Positions 12,130 through 21,480 of a DNA stretch of 64,000 nt are shown here, piece by piece (position 1 is the first letter of the stretch; every line of letters starts with the position of its first letter). Both the position numbers and the translations under genes were made by a program. This DNA comes from Diadema setosum (taxonomy: Eukaryota; Echinodermata; Echinoidea; Diadematoida; Diadematidae), in contig NC_092704.1 of NCBI RefSeq assembly GCF_964275005.1, positions 5,600,048 to 5,664,047 on the forward strand, read 5' to 3'. A model generated the notes under the pieces. It worked only from the letters and a program-made list of their open reading frames with translations. It was not told where the DNA came from and searched no databases.

Positions 12130-12418
12130 CATATATATATATATATATCATACTTGTAGTCCGCGTGTTAGTACCAGTACAGAAAAGATGACGAAGTAGG
12201 GTGGCAATGCATTCAGTACAACAGTGATATTTATTCAGACCAAATTTTCGACGAATACACTCGTCTTCCTCAGGGTCGACAATGACTTTCAGAATTGTCA
12301 TTGTCGACCCTGAGGAAGACGAATGTATTCGTCGAAAATTTGGTCTGAATAAATATCACTGTTGGACTGAAATGCATTACCACCGGCCCTACTTCGTCAT
12401 CCTTTCTTATTATATATG

Positions 12419-12450
<32 letters not shown>

Positions 12451-13456
12451 TATATATAATTCTATAATATAATTATACATACATACATACACATTGTGTA
12501 TATTGTCACGATAATCCACCCAAGGAAAAAAAAAAAAGAAAGAAAAGAAAAGAAGGTGACTTCGTACCTTTGCATTGTCTTATAAAAGACCACATATATC
12601 TTTGGAAAGTCGTACTTATCATATAGCTCTCAAATCTACAATAAGACATAATTAATATGTATTCAAATTTTATGTGCATGTGAAAATATATGTTTCATAT
12701 GTACATATACCGATGTGTTGGCTCAGTGAGTAGAGCGGCTGCCCTCACAATCGGGAGGTCGTGGGTTCAAACCCCGGCCGCGTCATACCAAAAGACGTTA
12801 AAAGATGGGAGTTGCTGCTACCTTGTTTGCCGTTCAACAGTTGAAAAGGTTAGAGCAACGTCGATCTGGCGCTGCTCAGTGGCTGCCGGGCCCACGATCA
12901 ATTGGGCAAAAAGAATTTTCATTCTTGGACAATAAAATTTTGAATAAAAATATTATTATGAATGCATATATTCATGTAGTATGCGTCTATGTTACTTTAT
13001 CTATCATCTATACCATATTATATGTTTTATGTTTTCAGGTCAAGGAACGAATCCGTCAGTCAGTCACCAAACTCCTGGCAGATATTCCCAACATCCAGAT
13101 TGGAATCATGGCTCATGGAGACTACTGTGACCAGAAGTTGTACGTCCTGAGGAAGCATGATCTCTCCTCCAATGTCAGCGACCTCGTGAATTTTGTCACG
13201 GAAACGGACCGCACTGTAGGAGAAGGATATCATGCGGTGAGTTTCAGTGGTAGGATAGTTTTTTTTCCCCTTCAATAAAAAAAAAGAGAATACAGAACAT
13301 TAGAATAATAGAGTATTTTCAAGTCAAATAAAACCCCACCATTGTCTCTGCTTTTGGAGATAATCTTTTGCCCAATCCCCCCAAAGAAAAAAGAAGAGAG
13401 AGAGAGAGAGAGAGAGAGGGAGAAATAGAGAAATAAATTATCTCCCTCTCTCTTTG

Positions 13457-13508
<52 letters not shown>

Positions 13509-15867
13509 TGTATGATAATGTATGTTTGTATGCAACAGTGATATGATACTTTATTACCCCATATACCACAAACATCTGAATAATAAAAAAGAAAAAGAAA
13601 AAGGAGCGAAAAAAAAAACAGAAAAATAAACTCTCTCTCTCTTTGCATGATATATATTTATACGTGTGTGTGTATGTGCAACATGACAATGTGTGTAGCT
13701 ATAGTAGTATACATTATTATAATAAATATTAGAATTGTATCCTGTGCAATTGCATGTAGTGTGATAGTATAATAATATCTAATGTGATAATCCACATGAC
13801 ATGTTTGTGTCATATATAATAATTTTGATATAAAACATTATCAATGGCGCAAGCATGAGTACCTAATTACAGCTGTATTGGCAATTCATCTCGTCAAACC
13901 TGCGATGATTTACTTAACTTTGTAATGTAAATGTATATGCTTATGATGGATTTTCTGATTTACCTTGTGTTATGTTTTGTTGGAAGAAAAATGAGAAAGA
14001 AATAAATGAATTGGAAAAAAAAATGAATTGAACTTCCCATGCCCCCTTTTTTCGATGGTGTCAGCACAATAATCCACTTTCATTTGTTATAGTGTTACGA
14101 GTGGGTCTTGAGACATGCGAACAATCTGTCCTGGCGAGAGGACGCAGCCAAAGCTCTGGTCATCATCGGTGATGTCGTCCCACACGAGAAGTCTTACACC
14201 ACTGAACAGGTGGACTGGAGGGCAGAACTTGATGACTTGATTGCCAAGGAAGTCAAGGTACCCCCCCCCCCCCGGCCTACATCCTCCCTATCAACACCCC
14301 CCCCCCCCCACACACACACACACACGCACCACAATATGGATACCATGGGTATAAAGGAGAGTTCCAGTGTCGGCACATTATAAGTATCTTACAGAATATA
14401 AATGCACTTGATTTCCAATTCCTTTATGGTATATACTTTCAAAATTTGTACTTTGCATGAATTAGATAACTATGCTAGACTGCATGGTTCACTGCTTTTT
14501 CTTTAATGTCATGAGATTGTTTGAAGCTTTCATGCATGAGCGAGACATTGATGGTAATTATTCATGTATCAGGTAAACCTGATTTTTACAATCAAATCAA
14601 GTTTTGTTGTTTTATAGGTGTACGGAGTGCAGGTAAAAGACTATGGTCCAGGCGATTCTTTCTACGGGTACATGGCGCGCAAATCTGGAGGTGCTCATAT
14701 CACATTCCAGCACTTTGGGCTTATCACCGACATGTTTCTTGCAGGTAAGACCACCATTCTGTTAAACTTGTAACAATACATCGTTCCTTTGGATGTTTCT
14801 ATTTATTTTTTTTTCATTGCACATATCAGATCAAAAATAAATATGTACAATTAATTTTTTTTTGATGACAAACTAATGTTTATAATGTTTTATAATATTT
14901 ATGTTTATAATTTCTTTTATTTCAGAATATAAGCCTCAATATGATTTTCAACAATAATCATTTATAGACTTAATGAATCGTCAACAATATGCTTGAAACT
15001 TCTGCCAATGAAGGAATGTACAGTGACTCAAATCCCCATTCATAAATACACACACTCAAAACAATTAATCACCAACACACTGTCTTTTAAGCCATATACA
15101 CTCTTCAGATCCTCAAGAGACCATGCAAGTCCAACAGCCATTAAAGCAATTTCTGCAAACATATTATACAAAAGACCAACACTGATGTGAATGGATTCAT
15201 CAATGCAATTACATGTATAATAATCATAATGTTTTTACTTCTACCAGTGGTGGCGTTGGTTCAGCATAATGACTGTTTCCTAATACACAAAATAGAATGA
15301 TTACGTTACCCTTCGAAATTTGTATTTCGTTTACTCCTATATAGTGTGTTACAGGGAGTCCGGCGATGCCCAGCTCAAAGCTTATGTTGATGAGGTGAAA
15401 AGCGAGGGAAGGATGACAGAGGAAATGATGGATGTGATGCAGCAGTTAGAGAAGAAACCAGAGGAAGAGGAGGAAAAGAAGGGGGAGGAAAAGAAGGAAG
15501 AGGAGAAGAAGGAGGGGGAGAAGAAGGAGGGGGAGAAAAAAGTTGAAGAGGCAGCAGCTGAACCTGCGGGTGCAGCGGCTGAACCATCGCCACGGAAACC
15601 ACAGGTAAGAAATTCAAACATCCCGCGGGAAATATCCGGCATTTTCACAACAAACTCTCATTTGATACCCAAACCATTCCAGACAATGATATGCAGATCA
15701 ATTAAAGCCATTTCCTTTAGAAATTACATTATTTTGTTGGAAACCATATCTTTCGTTTCATGAATTATTAAGGTATACGGTCTGTACCAGGGCATGTGGC
15801 AAAATGCATGTAGACAGAAAACTGGCGCATTTACATCTAAAGGAAAGCACTAACCATCACAATCCAT

Positions 15868-15914
<47 letters not shown>

Positions 15915-16219
15915 CTTATACATTAAACCCCAACAAGCCCAACAAAAGACATTCATTCGCCATTCTTTTAAAGAAGGGAAATGATGGGCATGTTTGCAAT
16001 GCTGATGATGATTATAAAAATCTTCACCTTGTTTGTTTGTTTATCCAGGAGGAGGCTTACGTTAAAAAGCCATGGTGGGACGAGAGTCTGGATCAAGAGA
16101 CCCGCCCGCGATTCACCTACAACGCCAAGAGAGACGTCTGGCGCCGAATCCACGTGGGTAGAGGAGCAACGATCCGCAATAAATGTGGACAGTTGAAGGA
16201 GGAATGCACTCTAATGTAG
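5763..16219 (+). CDS. Ubiquitin-like/VWA domain protein with CaaX box, tandem paralogue 1 (9 exons, 514 aa)
   Basis: Exons: 5763-5987, 9675-9827, 10187-10330, 11325-11426, 13039-13236, 14093-14257, 14618-14744, 15345-15604, 16049-16219. All joins have GT/AG borders and keep frame. Residues 1-75 are a ubiquitin-like fold (FDGKTLKRSKTVRDYGI core). Residues 76-165 are a second ubiquitin-like fold, followed by an acidic patch. Residues about 190-390 are a VWA domain: VDVVFSFDTTCSM is the MIDAS loop, then HGDYCDQ, NNLSWREDAAKALVIIGD and a VYGVQ...GGAHITFQHFGL...CYRESG end typical of this VWA subclass. Residues about 400-440 are Glu/Lys-rich. The last four residues are CTLM, a CaaX box with Met in the last position that predicts farnesylation. 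Oddities: the MIDAS loop reads DTTCS where copy 2 has DTTGS, and the start codon lies downstream of the copy-2 start because one inserted base splits the ancestral ATG. Neither ubiquitin-like fold ends in Gly-Gly. Function is not known; membrane scaffolding is inference. Confidence 0.9.
6464..6530. repeat. (TA)n microsatellite in intron 1 of paralogue 1
   Basis: About 33 TA units abut the inverted-repeat SINE structure that starts at 6531. Confidence 0.95.
6531..6951 (+). mobile_element. Composite tRNA-derived SINE with inverted and direct repeat copies
   Basis: 6749-6818 is tRNA-like: a TGGTCTAGTGG A-box region, a GGTTCGAATCC B box at 6799-6809, a foldable T arm (GTAGG/CCTGC) and a partly paired acceptor stem. 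The following tail (6825-6951) contains CTATAGAACACTGATCAATT. The same tail occurs directly at 6581-6693 and, for its first 45 bases, inverted at 6531-6575. This looks like one SINE family with at least two truncated extra copies, not a functional tRNA gene. Confidence 0.7.
6983..8031 (+). mobile_element. LINE 3' end (CR1/L2-like) with (AAATC)n tail
   Basis: The reverse-transcriptase C-terminal 'thumb' signature is recognisable in pieces: FYVSYCNIVWACQKTKLNSL, LQKKVVRICTNSDYRSHANP, then YDINYLQ, and further on WNSL-like and RTSKEYH-like remnants up to about 7545. The reading frame shifts several times and stops are present, so the copy is dead. A non-coding 3' tail runs to an (AAATC)n repeat at about 7980-8031, the kind of short tandem 3' terminus used by CR1/L2-like LINEs. 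It lies in intron 1 of paralogue 1 and explains much of that intron's extra length (3.7 kb against 1.3 kb in copy 2). The 5' end is truncated. Confidence 0.8.
8242..8338 (+). other. Unassigned exon-like open segment
   Basis: A polypyrimidine/CAG acceptor-like site precedes an open frame that reads TATMYQSRMNQILDIRHFDG, then TALSKVNVAG, then a GT. The composition looks protein-like rather than repeat-like, but no family is recognised. It lies just after the LINE tail, is 97 bases long (not a multiple of three) and has no counterpart in intron 1 of paralogue 2. It could be a retrotransduced or retrocopied fragment, an exon of an unrelated gene, or chance. Confidence 0.2.
9041..9150. repeat. (TA)n-(GA)n-(TA)n compound microsatellite
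   Basis: About 32 TA units, then about 13 GA units, then a short TA run, all in intron 1 of paralogue 1. Confidence 0.95.
10390..10435. repeat. (TTG)n microsatellite in intron 3 of paralogue 1
   Basis: About 15 TTG units, beginning about 60 bases after the exon 3 donor. Confidence 0.95.
10905..10972. repeat. (GGTAAT)n hexamer repeat
   Basis: About 11 GGTAAT units with one GATAAT variant, in intron 3 of paralogue 1. Each unit contains a GGTAA string, so the array offers a row of cryptic donor-like sites. Confidence 0.9.
11864..12085. mobile_element. Inverted-repeat element with a Penelope/hammerhead-like hairpin module
   Basis: The ends mirror each other over about 38 bases: AATGTCACAATAGACAGATA then GAGGAATGCATTAAATGCC at the left, GGCATTTAATGCATTCC then TCTATTGTGACATT at the right. 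Inside, 11998-12022 reads CTGACGA, an A, a GGGGG/CCCCC hairpin, then GAAA. The same layout recurs at 12310-12337 with a different but still paired stem. The CTGANGA-stem-GAAA order is that of hammerhead ribozymes found in Penelope-like retroelements, but the extra A before the stem is not canonical. No open frame is present. Confidence 0.5.
12183..12405. mobile_element. Large palindrome: two head-to-head copies of a Penelope-like terminal segment
   Basis: The arms 12183-12284 and 12297-12405 are near-perfect reverse complements separated by about 12 bases. Each arm reads outwards as GTCGACCCTGAGGAAGACGA, a hairpin loop, then GTCGAAAATTTGGTCTGAAT and AAATATCACTGTTG. (TA)n runs flank both sides. 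The two short open frames over it are mirror images and are not genes. Confidence 0.65.
12711..12960 (+). mobile_element. tRNA-derived SINE in intron 4 of paralogue 1
   Basis: TTGGCTCAGTGAGTAGAGC is an A-box region and GGGTTCAAACCCC is a B box with a paired T arm (12762-12775). A tRNA-unrelated body follows (GTTGAAAAGGTTAGAGCAAC) and the copy ends in an AAATTTTGAATAAAAA tail near 12955. Confidence 0.8.
13396..13502. repeat. (GA)n and (TA)n microsatellites
   Basis: A GA run at 13396-13420 and a TA run at 13458-13502 in intron 5 of paralogue 1; a CTCTCTCT block between them mirrors the GA run. Confidence 0.9.
15870..15913. repeat. (CA)n microsatellite
   Basis: About 22 CA units in intron 8 of paralogue 1. 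Confidence 0.95.
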
Positions 16220-16268
16220 ATAGCCCTTGTAATCTCTCTGGTCAGGGGGACATTATAGGCCCTAAATG

Positions 16269-16803
16269 TACACTGTAAAAACATCGGTGTTAGATTTAAC
16301 ACCACGGGTGTTAAATCTAACACCGATCAAACTTCAATAAAGGACCACACCCACAGGTGTTAAAAATGCACTGTGATGGTGTTGAAAAGTGTTCACCTGA
16401 CACTTCGTGGTGTTAATTTGACACTGTACCTGGTGTTATTTTGACACTGTACTGGTGTTAATTCAAAAATGACACCACATGGTGTCGATTTGATATTTGC
16501 TGGTGTTAATATCAATGGTTTAACACCCGTCCAGCTTCAATAAGGGACCACACCAGCTGGTGTTACTTTGGTGTAAATTCATTTTCACATTTTTTCAAAA
16601 ATCTAGTATTTTAATGTAAAATTCTTGATCGTCTTGTTTAAATTAAAAATCAACAAGAAGTGCAGTTACTAAGAAACTCTTCAAAAAACAGTTTAAAATT
16701 TGGAAATAACACCCGTAGGTGTTAATTTAACACCATAAATGAGCACCGAAAATTTAACACCAGCTCGGTGTTCACTATTTAACACCGGACACTTTGCAGT
16801 GTA
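16269..16803. mobile_element. MITE with TACACTG ends and repeated GGTGTTAA/TTAACACC motifs
   Basis: The ends are TACACTGTAAAAA and TTTGCAGTGTA. The interior carries well over a dozen GGTGTTA or TAACACC motifs in both orientations, including the perfect inverted pair GGTGTTAGATTTAACACC / GGTGTTAAATCTAACACC near 16286-16324. Two copies of CTTCAATAA[AG]GGACCACACC (near 16333 and 16537) show internal duplication. It starts 50 bases after the stop codon of paralogue 1 and so probably lies in its 3' UTR. It may supply an AATAAA at 16336. Confidence 0.75.
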
Positions 16804-19491
16804 CAGTACATATATAGTATATACCTTGACTTAGATACCCCTGGTCAAGAAGAGTTTGACATGACAATACCTGTATATCTATTTCTGTTTGGGTTTTTTT
16901 TTTCAATGTGTACATCTATTTCTCGTATTTCACAACGAAATATAGAATGACATAAAATCATCACGGAACAAAACAACATAAAAAAATTATCAACATTATA
17001 TTCGAAACATACACACTAAGCAAATAACACAACGTTCACAATGTATCAAAATCATGCAAAAAATAGGGTGTAAAGTATAAATGTATTTTCAATATACGAA
17101 CCAAAAATGCAATGCTAATTCAAATAAGTTTCTTCGGTTAGGTGATTGATCTTCTTAGATTTCTCGAAAAATAAATTCATTGCATATATAAGGATTATAA
17201 TAGAAATGTTATTTATTGACATACATGTATATTATAAATGATAAACAATAAAAGAGGAAAAAGAGAAAAAATGCTCAAGATGTACTAAGTTTACTTTACT
17301 GTTGGATGTATAAGCACCTATTTCATTATGCGCTTCCATTCATTATGGTGTATGTTGATACATGTACCATCTAATCATGTACCGCTGTATTACCTCTATC
17401 ATCTATTCGTACCGGTCACTTGCGCTGAAGTGCATTGTGCACTGTACTCTCATAGTCTCAAAGGTTTTGCTCAGTGACATGTAGCAATCAAATTTACCCT
17501 GATAATTTCCTGCTAGCCTTAACAACACTTCCTGTAACTCATTCAGAGTTACCCTTTGTGAAGGCTAACCAGTCACATAATATAGAATCCAGATAAGGTT
17601 GTATGCAGGTAAAAGAATGACACAGCTAGGGCAATAGTTGACCATAGTGGATATATACAGATAAAAAGAATTGATTGATTGTGGACATTATACAGAAACA
17701 GTGCAAATTTCATCTTCCAGGTGTGGTCGTGTTACTATTTGTGATCAGATTAGATAGAAAATTCCGGAAAATTGTTCGACACGAAACGTCTTTTTTCTTT
17801 ACCATCAATGTGAATACTATTAATGCTGTTTCAGAAATCGGTTACACATGACAATCCTCATTTACTCCTGCGACAATGTTTCCATATGAAATATCTGCAC
17901 GATAAGCCAAACACAAATTCTACCCACAAACATAACCCTAACCCTATTTCATATCGTTGGAGAAAACAAGACCGGAGCAATTGTTGGTTGGTTGGTATGG
18001 TTTATTAGATAAAAATGTTCTCGCAGCTAAAAGGCTGAATTGCAACATTTGTTCACACAATACATACTTGATTAAAACAAGAAAGTATTTACAATTTTCA
18101 ATTCATTCATCACTATTTAAAAAAATAACAATTGACATCATTTACAACATTATTCATTATAAAATATATTACATTCACTCATTCAACACACTGTACGTGA
18201 CGAATAAACATAAACTGAATAAAAGGGACCCATGCGGTTACGTCCTTTTCTTACATTGTATTCACTGAATTCTTTTCCCTGCTCCCTCTCTCTCACAAAC
18301 ACACACGCACGCGCAAACACAGGTACATTCACAAACACATACAACCTTTGTACACACAATCATCTCTTCATCACATCCAGTAAGTGACTCTCACACACAT
18401 AAACACATACAGACACTACAAATTCTCATTCTCCCACCACACGGCATTACTGATTGTAACTGTATTCGTCACGAAACGTCTTTCGTCAATTGTCGCAGGA
18501 GCAACTGTCGTGTCAACCTATTACAAATCATCCTCCAATAATAAACTATATAAGCGCATGTTTGTGGTATGTGCTTGATGCTTATAAGTCAATCGATTGT
18601 ATACTTGGAATGCTTGGTTTGCTTTCATTTAAAGAGTACACATTCTCAATATAAGTCTTGCCATTTAATAAATCCTGCATTATGTTGTATCTTTAGTCTT
18701 TCATTTTTGTATATATATTGTATATAAATGTGTTTGCATATAGACTGTGTTAAAGTTACAATATACATTTTTATCGACTTAACAGTAACATGCCGTTTAT
18801 TATTGAGGTGGTTAATATTTTTAATACATACATGTATATGTATTTAATATGAAAGCGTTCTTCAGATGAGTGTCTGCTTTCTGTATAGCAGTAAGCCTTA
18901 TATTTATCATGATTTACATTGCTATGGTACACATCTTTTGCCGTTCTCATTTCTCTCCCAGAAAATGACTACATTGTATATGTATACCGTTTCATAATGT
19001 TCCAACTGAAAGCAATATTGTAATGTTTCATAATTTTTCGGGAAAGTATGATGTGGTCTATATTATTTATTTAATTTTTTTTTGCATTAAATAATGTGTA
19101 CCTCTATGCGATACTTTGCTAAAAAAAGCAAAACAAAAATATACTTGTATACAGAAATTACTTAAATGTCCTAATAAAGCATAAGTTGATATACAATAAC
19201 AGGGTCAAAGTCGTGTCTTGTTTTTTCTCAGGAGTCAGAACGGTGATTTATAGTCCTTATTTTTCTATTAAGAGTACCTATTAAAGGAGGAAAAAACAGA
19301 AGAAAGGAGATTTCACATGATCAAGATGGCAGAAGATTGTAGGCACTTAATTCTTAATTAATGGTGGGGAAGACTACTCATTGTTTATCATGTAATCACG
19401 TAATTCAAGCATATAAACACTTCATTGCTTTGGAATCGTCAAAAGCAGCTCTCAGGCAGCAAGCTACATCATGACTGTGAGTGCATATAAC
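16804..19491. other. Intergenic between the paralogues, no gene seen
   Basis: AT-rich sequence with no coding exon. It includes an inverted pair CTCCTGCGACAAT (about 17866) / ATTGTCGCAGGAG (about 18492), two telomere-like CCCTAA units near 17937, a GGTTGGTTGG run at 17985-17994 that may be a LINE tail in antisense, and a CA-rich stretch at 18292-18420. Confidence 0.5.
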
Positions 19492-19648
19492 CAGGGGCGG
19501 ATCCAGGAATTCTGTTAAAAAAAGGGGGCGCTTTACAAAGTTAACGGGAGAGGGGGGCGCACGCACCCCCTTTTTCTTGTTATTTCTTTTGTTTTAACAA
19601 AAATTAAAGGGGGCGCGCCCGGTGCGCCCCTGCCTGGATCCGCCACTG
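19492..19648. mobile_element. hAT-like MITE, CAGGGGCGGATCCAGG ends
   Basis: CAGGGGCGGATCCAGG at the left mirrors CCTGGATCCGCCACTG at the right. The arms continue as GGGGGCGC/GCGCGCCC blocks. Related copies lie at 23239-23394 (whole) and near 20443 (one end). Confidence 0.8.
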
Positions 19649-20442
19649 CGTAATAGGCAATGAAATATTCATGCCATCATTTTGCAAATGTCTGAAAAAA
19701 AAAAAGTATGCCTACAAAAGTTAGAGACATATTTTTGAACTCTTTCGCCCATGATCTTGTTTAGGAATAATATTTGTAGGCCTACTTGAAAATGCCTTTC
19801 AACATAAAAGACGTTTGAACTTATTCTATAGGTTTGTTTAGGGTCTTTATGACGAGCAAGTGCATAGAATCAACTCGTACCATTCGTGGTTCAGATTAAA
19901 GACTCATGTGATTGTCAATATTCCAACATCATTCTGACGATGGTCACAAAGTACCTCTTATAATGCAGATGATTTATGAGTGATTTGATCACCCACAAAA
20001 AGAAAAACAAATTTCAATGGAAAGGGAAACATTGATGAATAAAGCCAATGCTTGGATCTCCAGAATAATCTCCAGAAAGTCAAAGATTTTCACTGTTGTG
20101 ATTTTTCCCGATCTTTTATTTTTATTTTCATTTTTTAGAACAAAAAGTGTAAAAACTGCAGCTTTCCCAACCCCCTTCCTTCTGCAGCTCCCATAACAAA
20201 CCAAACAGCATATCAGTGGATGAGGCTCATCATCAACATGGGCTGCGAGGGATAACGGGCATTGATTACTGCATAATTATGGGTCCCGGTTGTGAGTCGA
20301 ATCAGGGAGGTGGCCATGTACATGGTCGAATTACGGGGTCTATATGCTGCCATATTTTGAAAGATGAAGAGTACAATGTTGGTTTCATTACAGCATGACC
20401 ACACATCTTTTTCAACATTGCAAGGCATCTACTTCACTTTTC

Positions 20443-20517
20443 AGGGGCTGATCCAGGAATTCCGAAAACTAGGGGGAGGGGCGCCCAAAATATTTCTAGT
20501 GCCGCTGACAAGCAAAC

Positions 20518-20549
<32 letters not shown>

Positions 20550-20580
20550 ACCAAAAACAAAACGCTTTGAACAGCAATTT
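20443..20580. mobile_element. Half copy of the GGGGC[GT]GATCCAGG MITE, followed by (AAAAC)n
   Basis: Begins CAGGGGCTGATCCAGGAATT like the element at 19492 but has no mirrored right end. It runs into an AAAAC-rich stretch at 20516-20562. Confidence 0.5.
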
Positions 20581-20724
20581 TTCGAAAGAACATGTCTTTA
20601 TACAGTTGATCCTTGCTCGTTCTATATAGGCCTAGCCTATGATGCAAACTTTAAGAGAACACCTGAAATCACTATTTTTCTTTTATTTGCATGATTGTAC
20701 AGTCAACTTTCAATGTAGCGACCA

Positions 20725-20892
20725 GGGGGGTGTTTCATCAATTTAGTCAGCGCTGACAAGTTGTCAGTCTCTGACAATTTCAGCAAAATCCTCGGTTTTG
20801 ATTGGCTGAGATGCTCTGGTCACTGACTGTTACCATGGTGATTGTCAGAGACTGACAACTTGTTAGCGCTGACAACTTTCATGAAACGGTCC
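20725..20892. mobile_element. Palindromic MITE, GTTTCATCAA...TTTCATGAAAC ends
   Basis: The mirrored arms contain AGTCAGCGCTGACAAGTTGT and ACAACTTGTTAGCGCTGAC, with GTCAGTCTCTGACA inside. A second copy of the same family is at 34560-34735 in opposite orientation. Confidence 0.8.
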
Positions 20893-21231
20893 AGTCTGAC
20901 ATAGTGCACAAAGACTAGTGCAGCTGACGCACCAATACCTTTGCATACTGTTGGAGCACAATAAAATGCCAGCTCTGGCAATCCCAGGTCTTCTCTTCGT
21001 CTTTCTCTTTTCTTACCCCTTCTCCTATTTTTCTTCTTCCTCATTTCTTCTACATCTTCATCTTTTTCTTCTTCTTCTCTCCCGTTTTCAATATTTCCTC
21101 TACACTTTGTCTCAAATTGTTCTAAATCTGAAACGAACAAGCAAGGGTGTGTTACCATTCCCTGGATCGTGTATGTGCATGCTCTCTGCTGCATCGTGCT
21201 GCTGGAGTCGGGGAAGTACGTGTGATACTAA

Positions 21232-21320
21232 TTTTAGAACATTACATCACTTCGAACGGCCGACCAAAATAGTCTCGTCTGACGAGTATAAAACACACCC
21301 ACAGTGCGGAAGTGAACGGT
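21232..21320 (+). promoter_or_regulatory. TATA-containing promoter of the second VWA/UBL paralogue
   Basis: TTTTAGAACATTACATCACTTCGAACGG-type sequence (21232 onward) and AAAACACACCC are shared with the first paralogue. TATAAAA lies at 21287-21293, about 190 bases upstream of the ATG, so a start near 21320 is plausible. Confidence 0.5.
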
Positions 21321-21480
21321 GTTGTTAAAAGCAAGCCACCGTAGCTGTGAACAGTGACAAGCTCCAAACTCTGGCCAGCGTAACCATCTAGGATCTTACC
21401 AAGCAGGAATATAAACCGCGATTCTAAACCCTTATCTCTTTACTAAGATTTGAAGAGTCAACAGATCTTGCCGTGAAACC

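Noticed and set aside
12805-13278. 157-codon open frame joining SINE sequence to VWA exon 5
   Set aside because: It is a read-through of a SINE and an intron into exon 5; the CAG acceptor at 13038 and the paralogue define the true exon start.
17930-17948. Telomere-like CCCTAA units
   Set aside because: Only two units; no array, so there is no case for an interstitial telomere.
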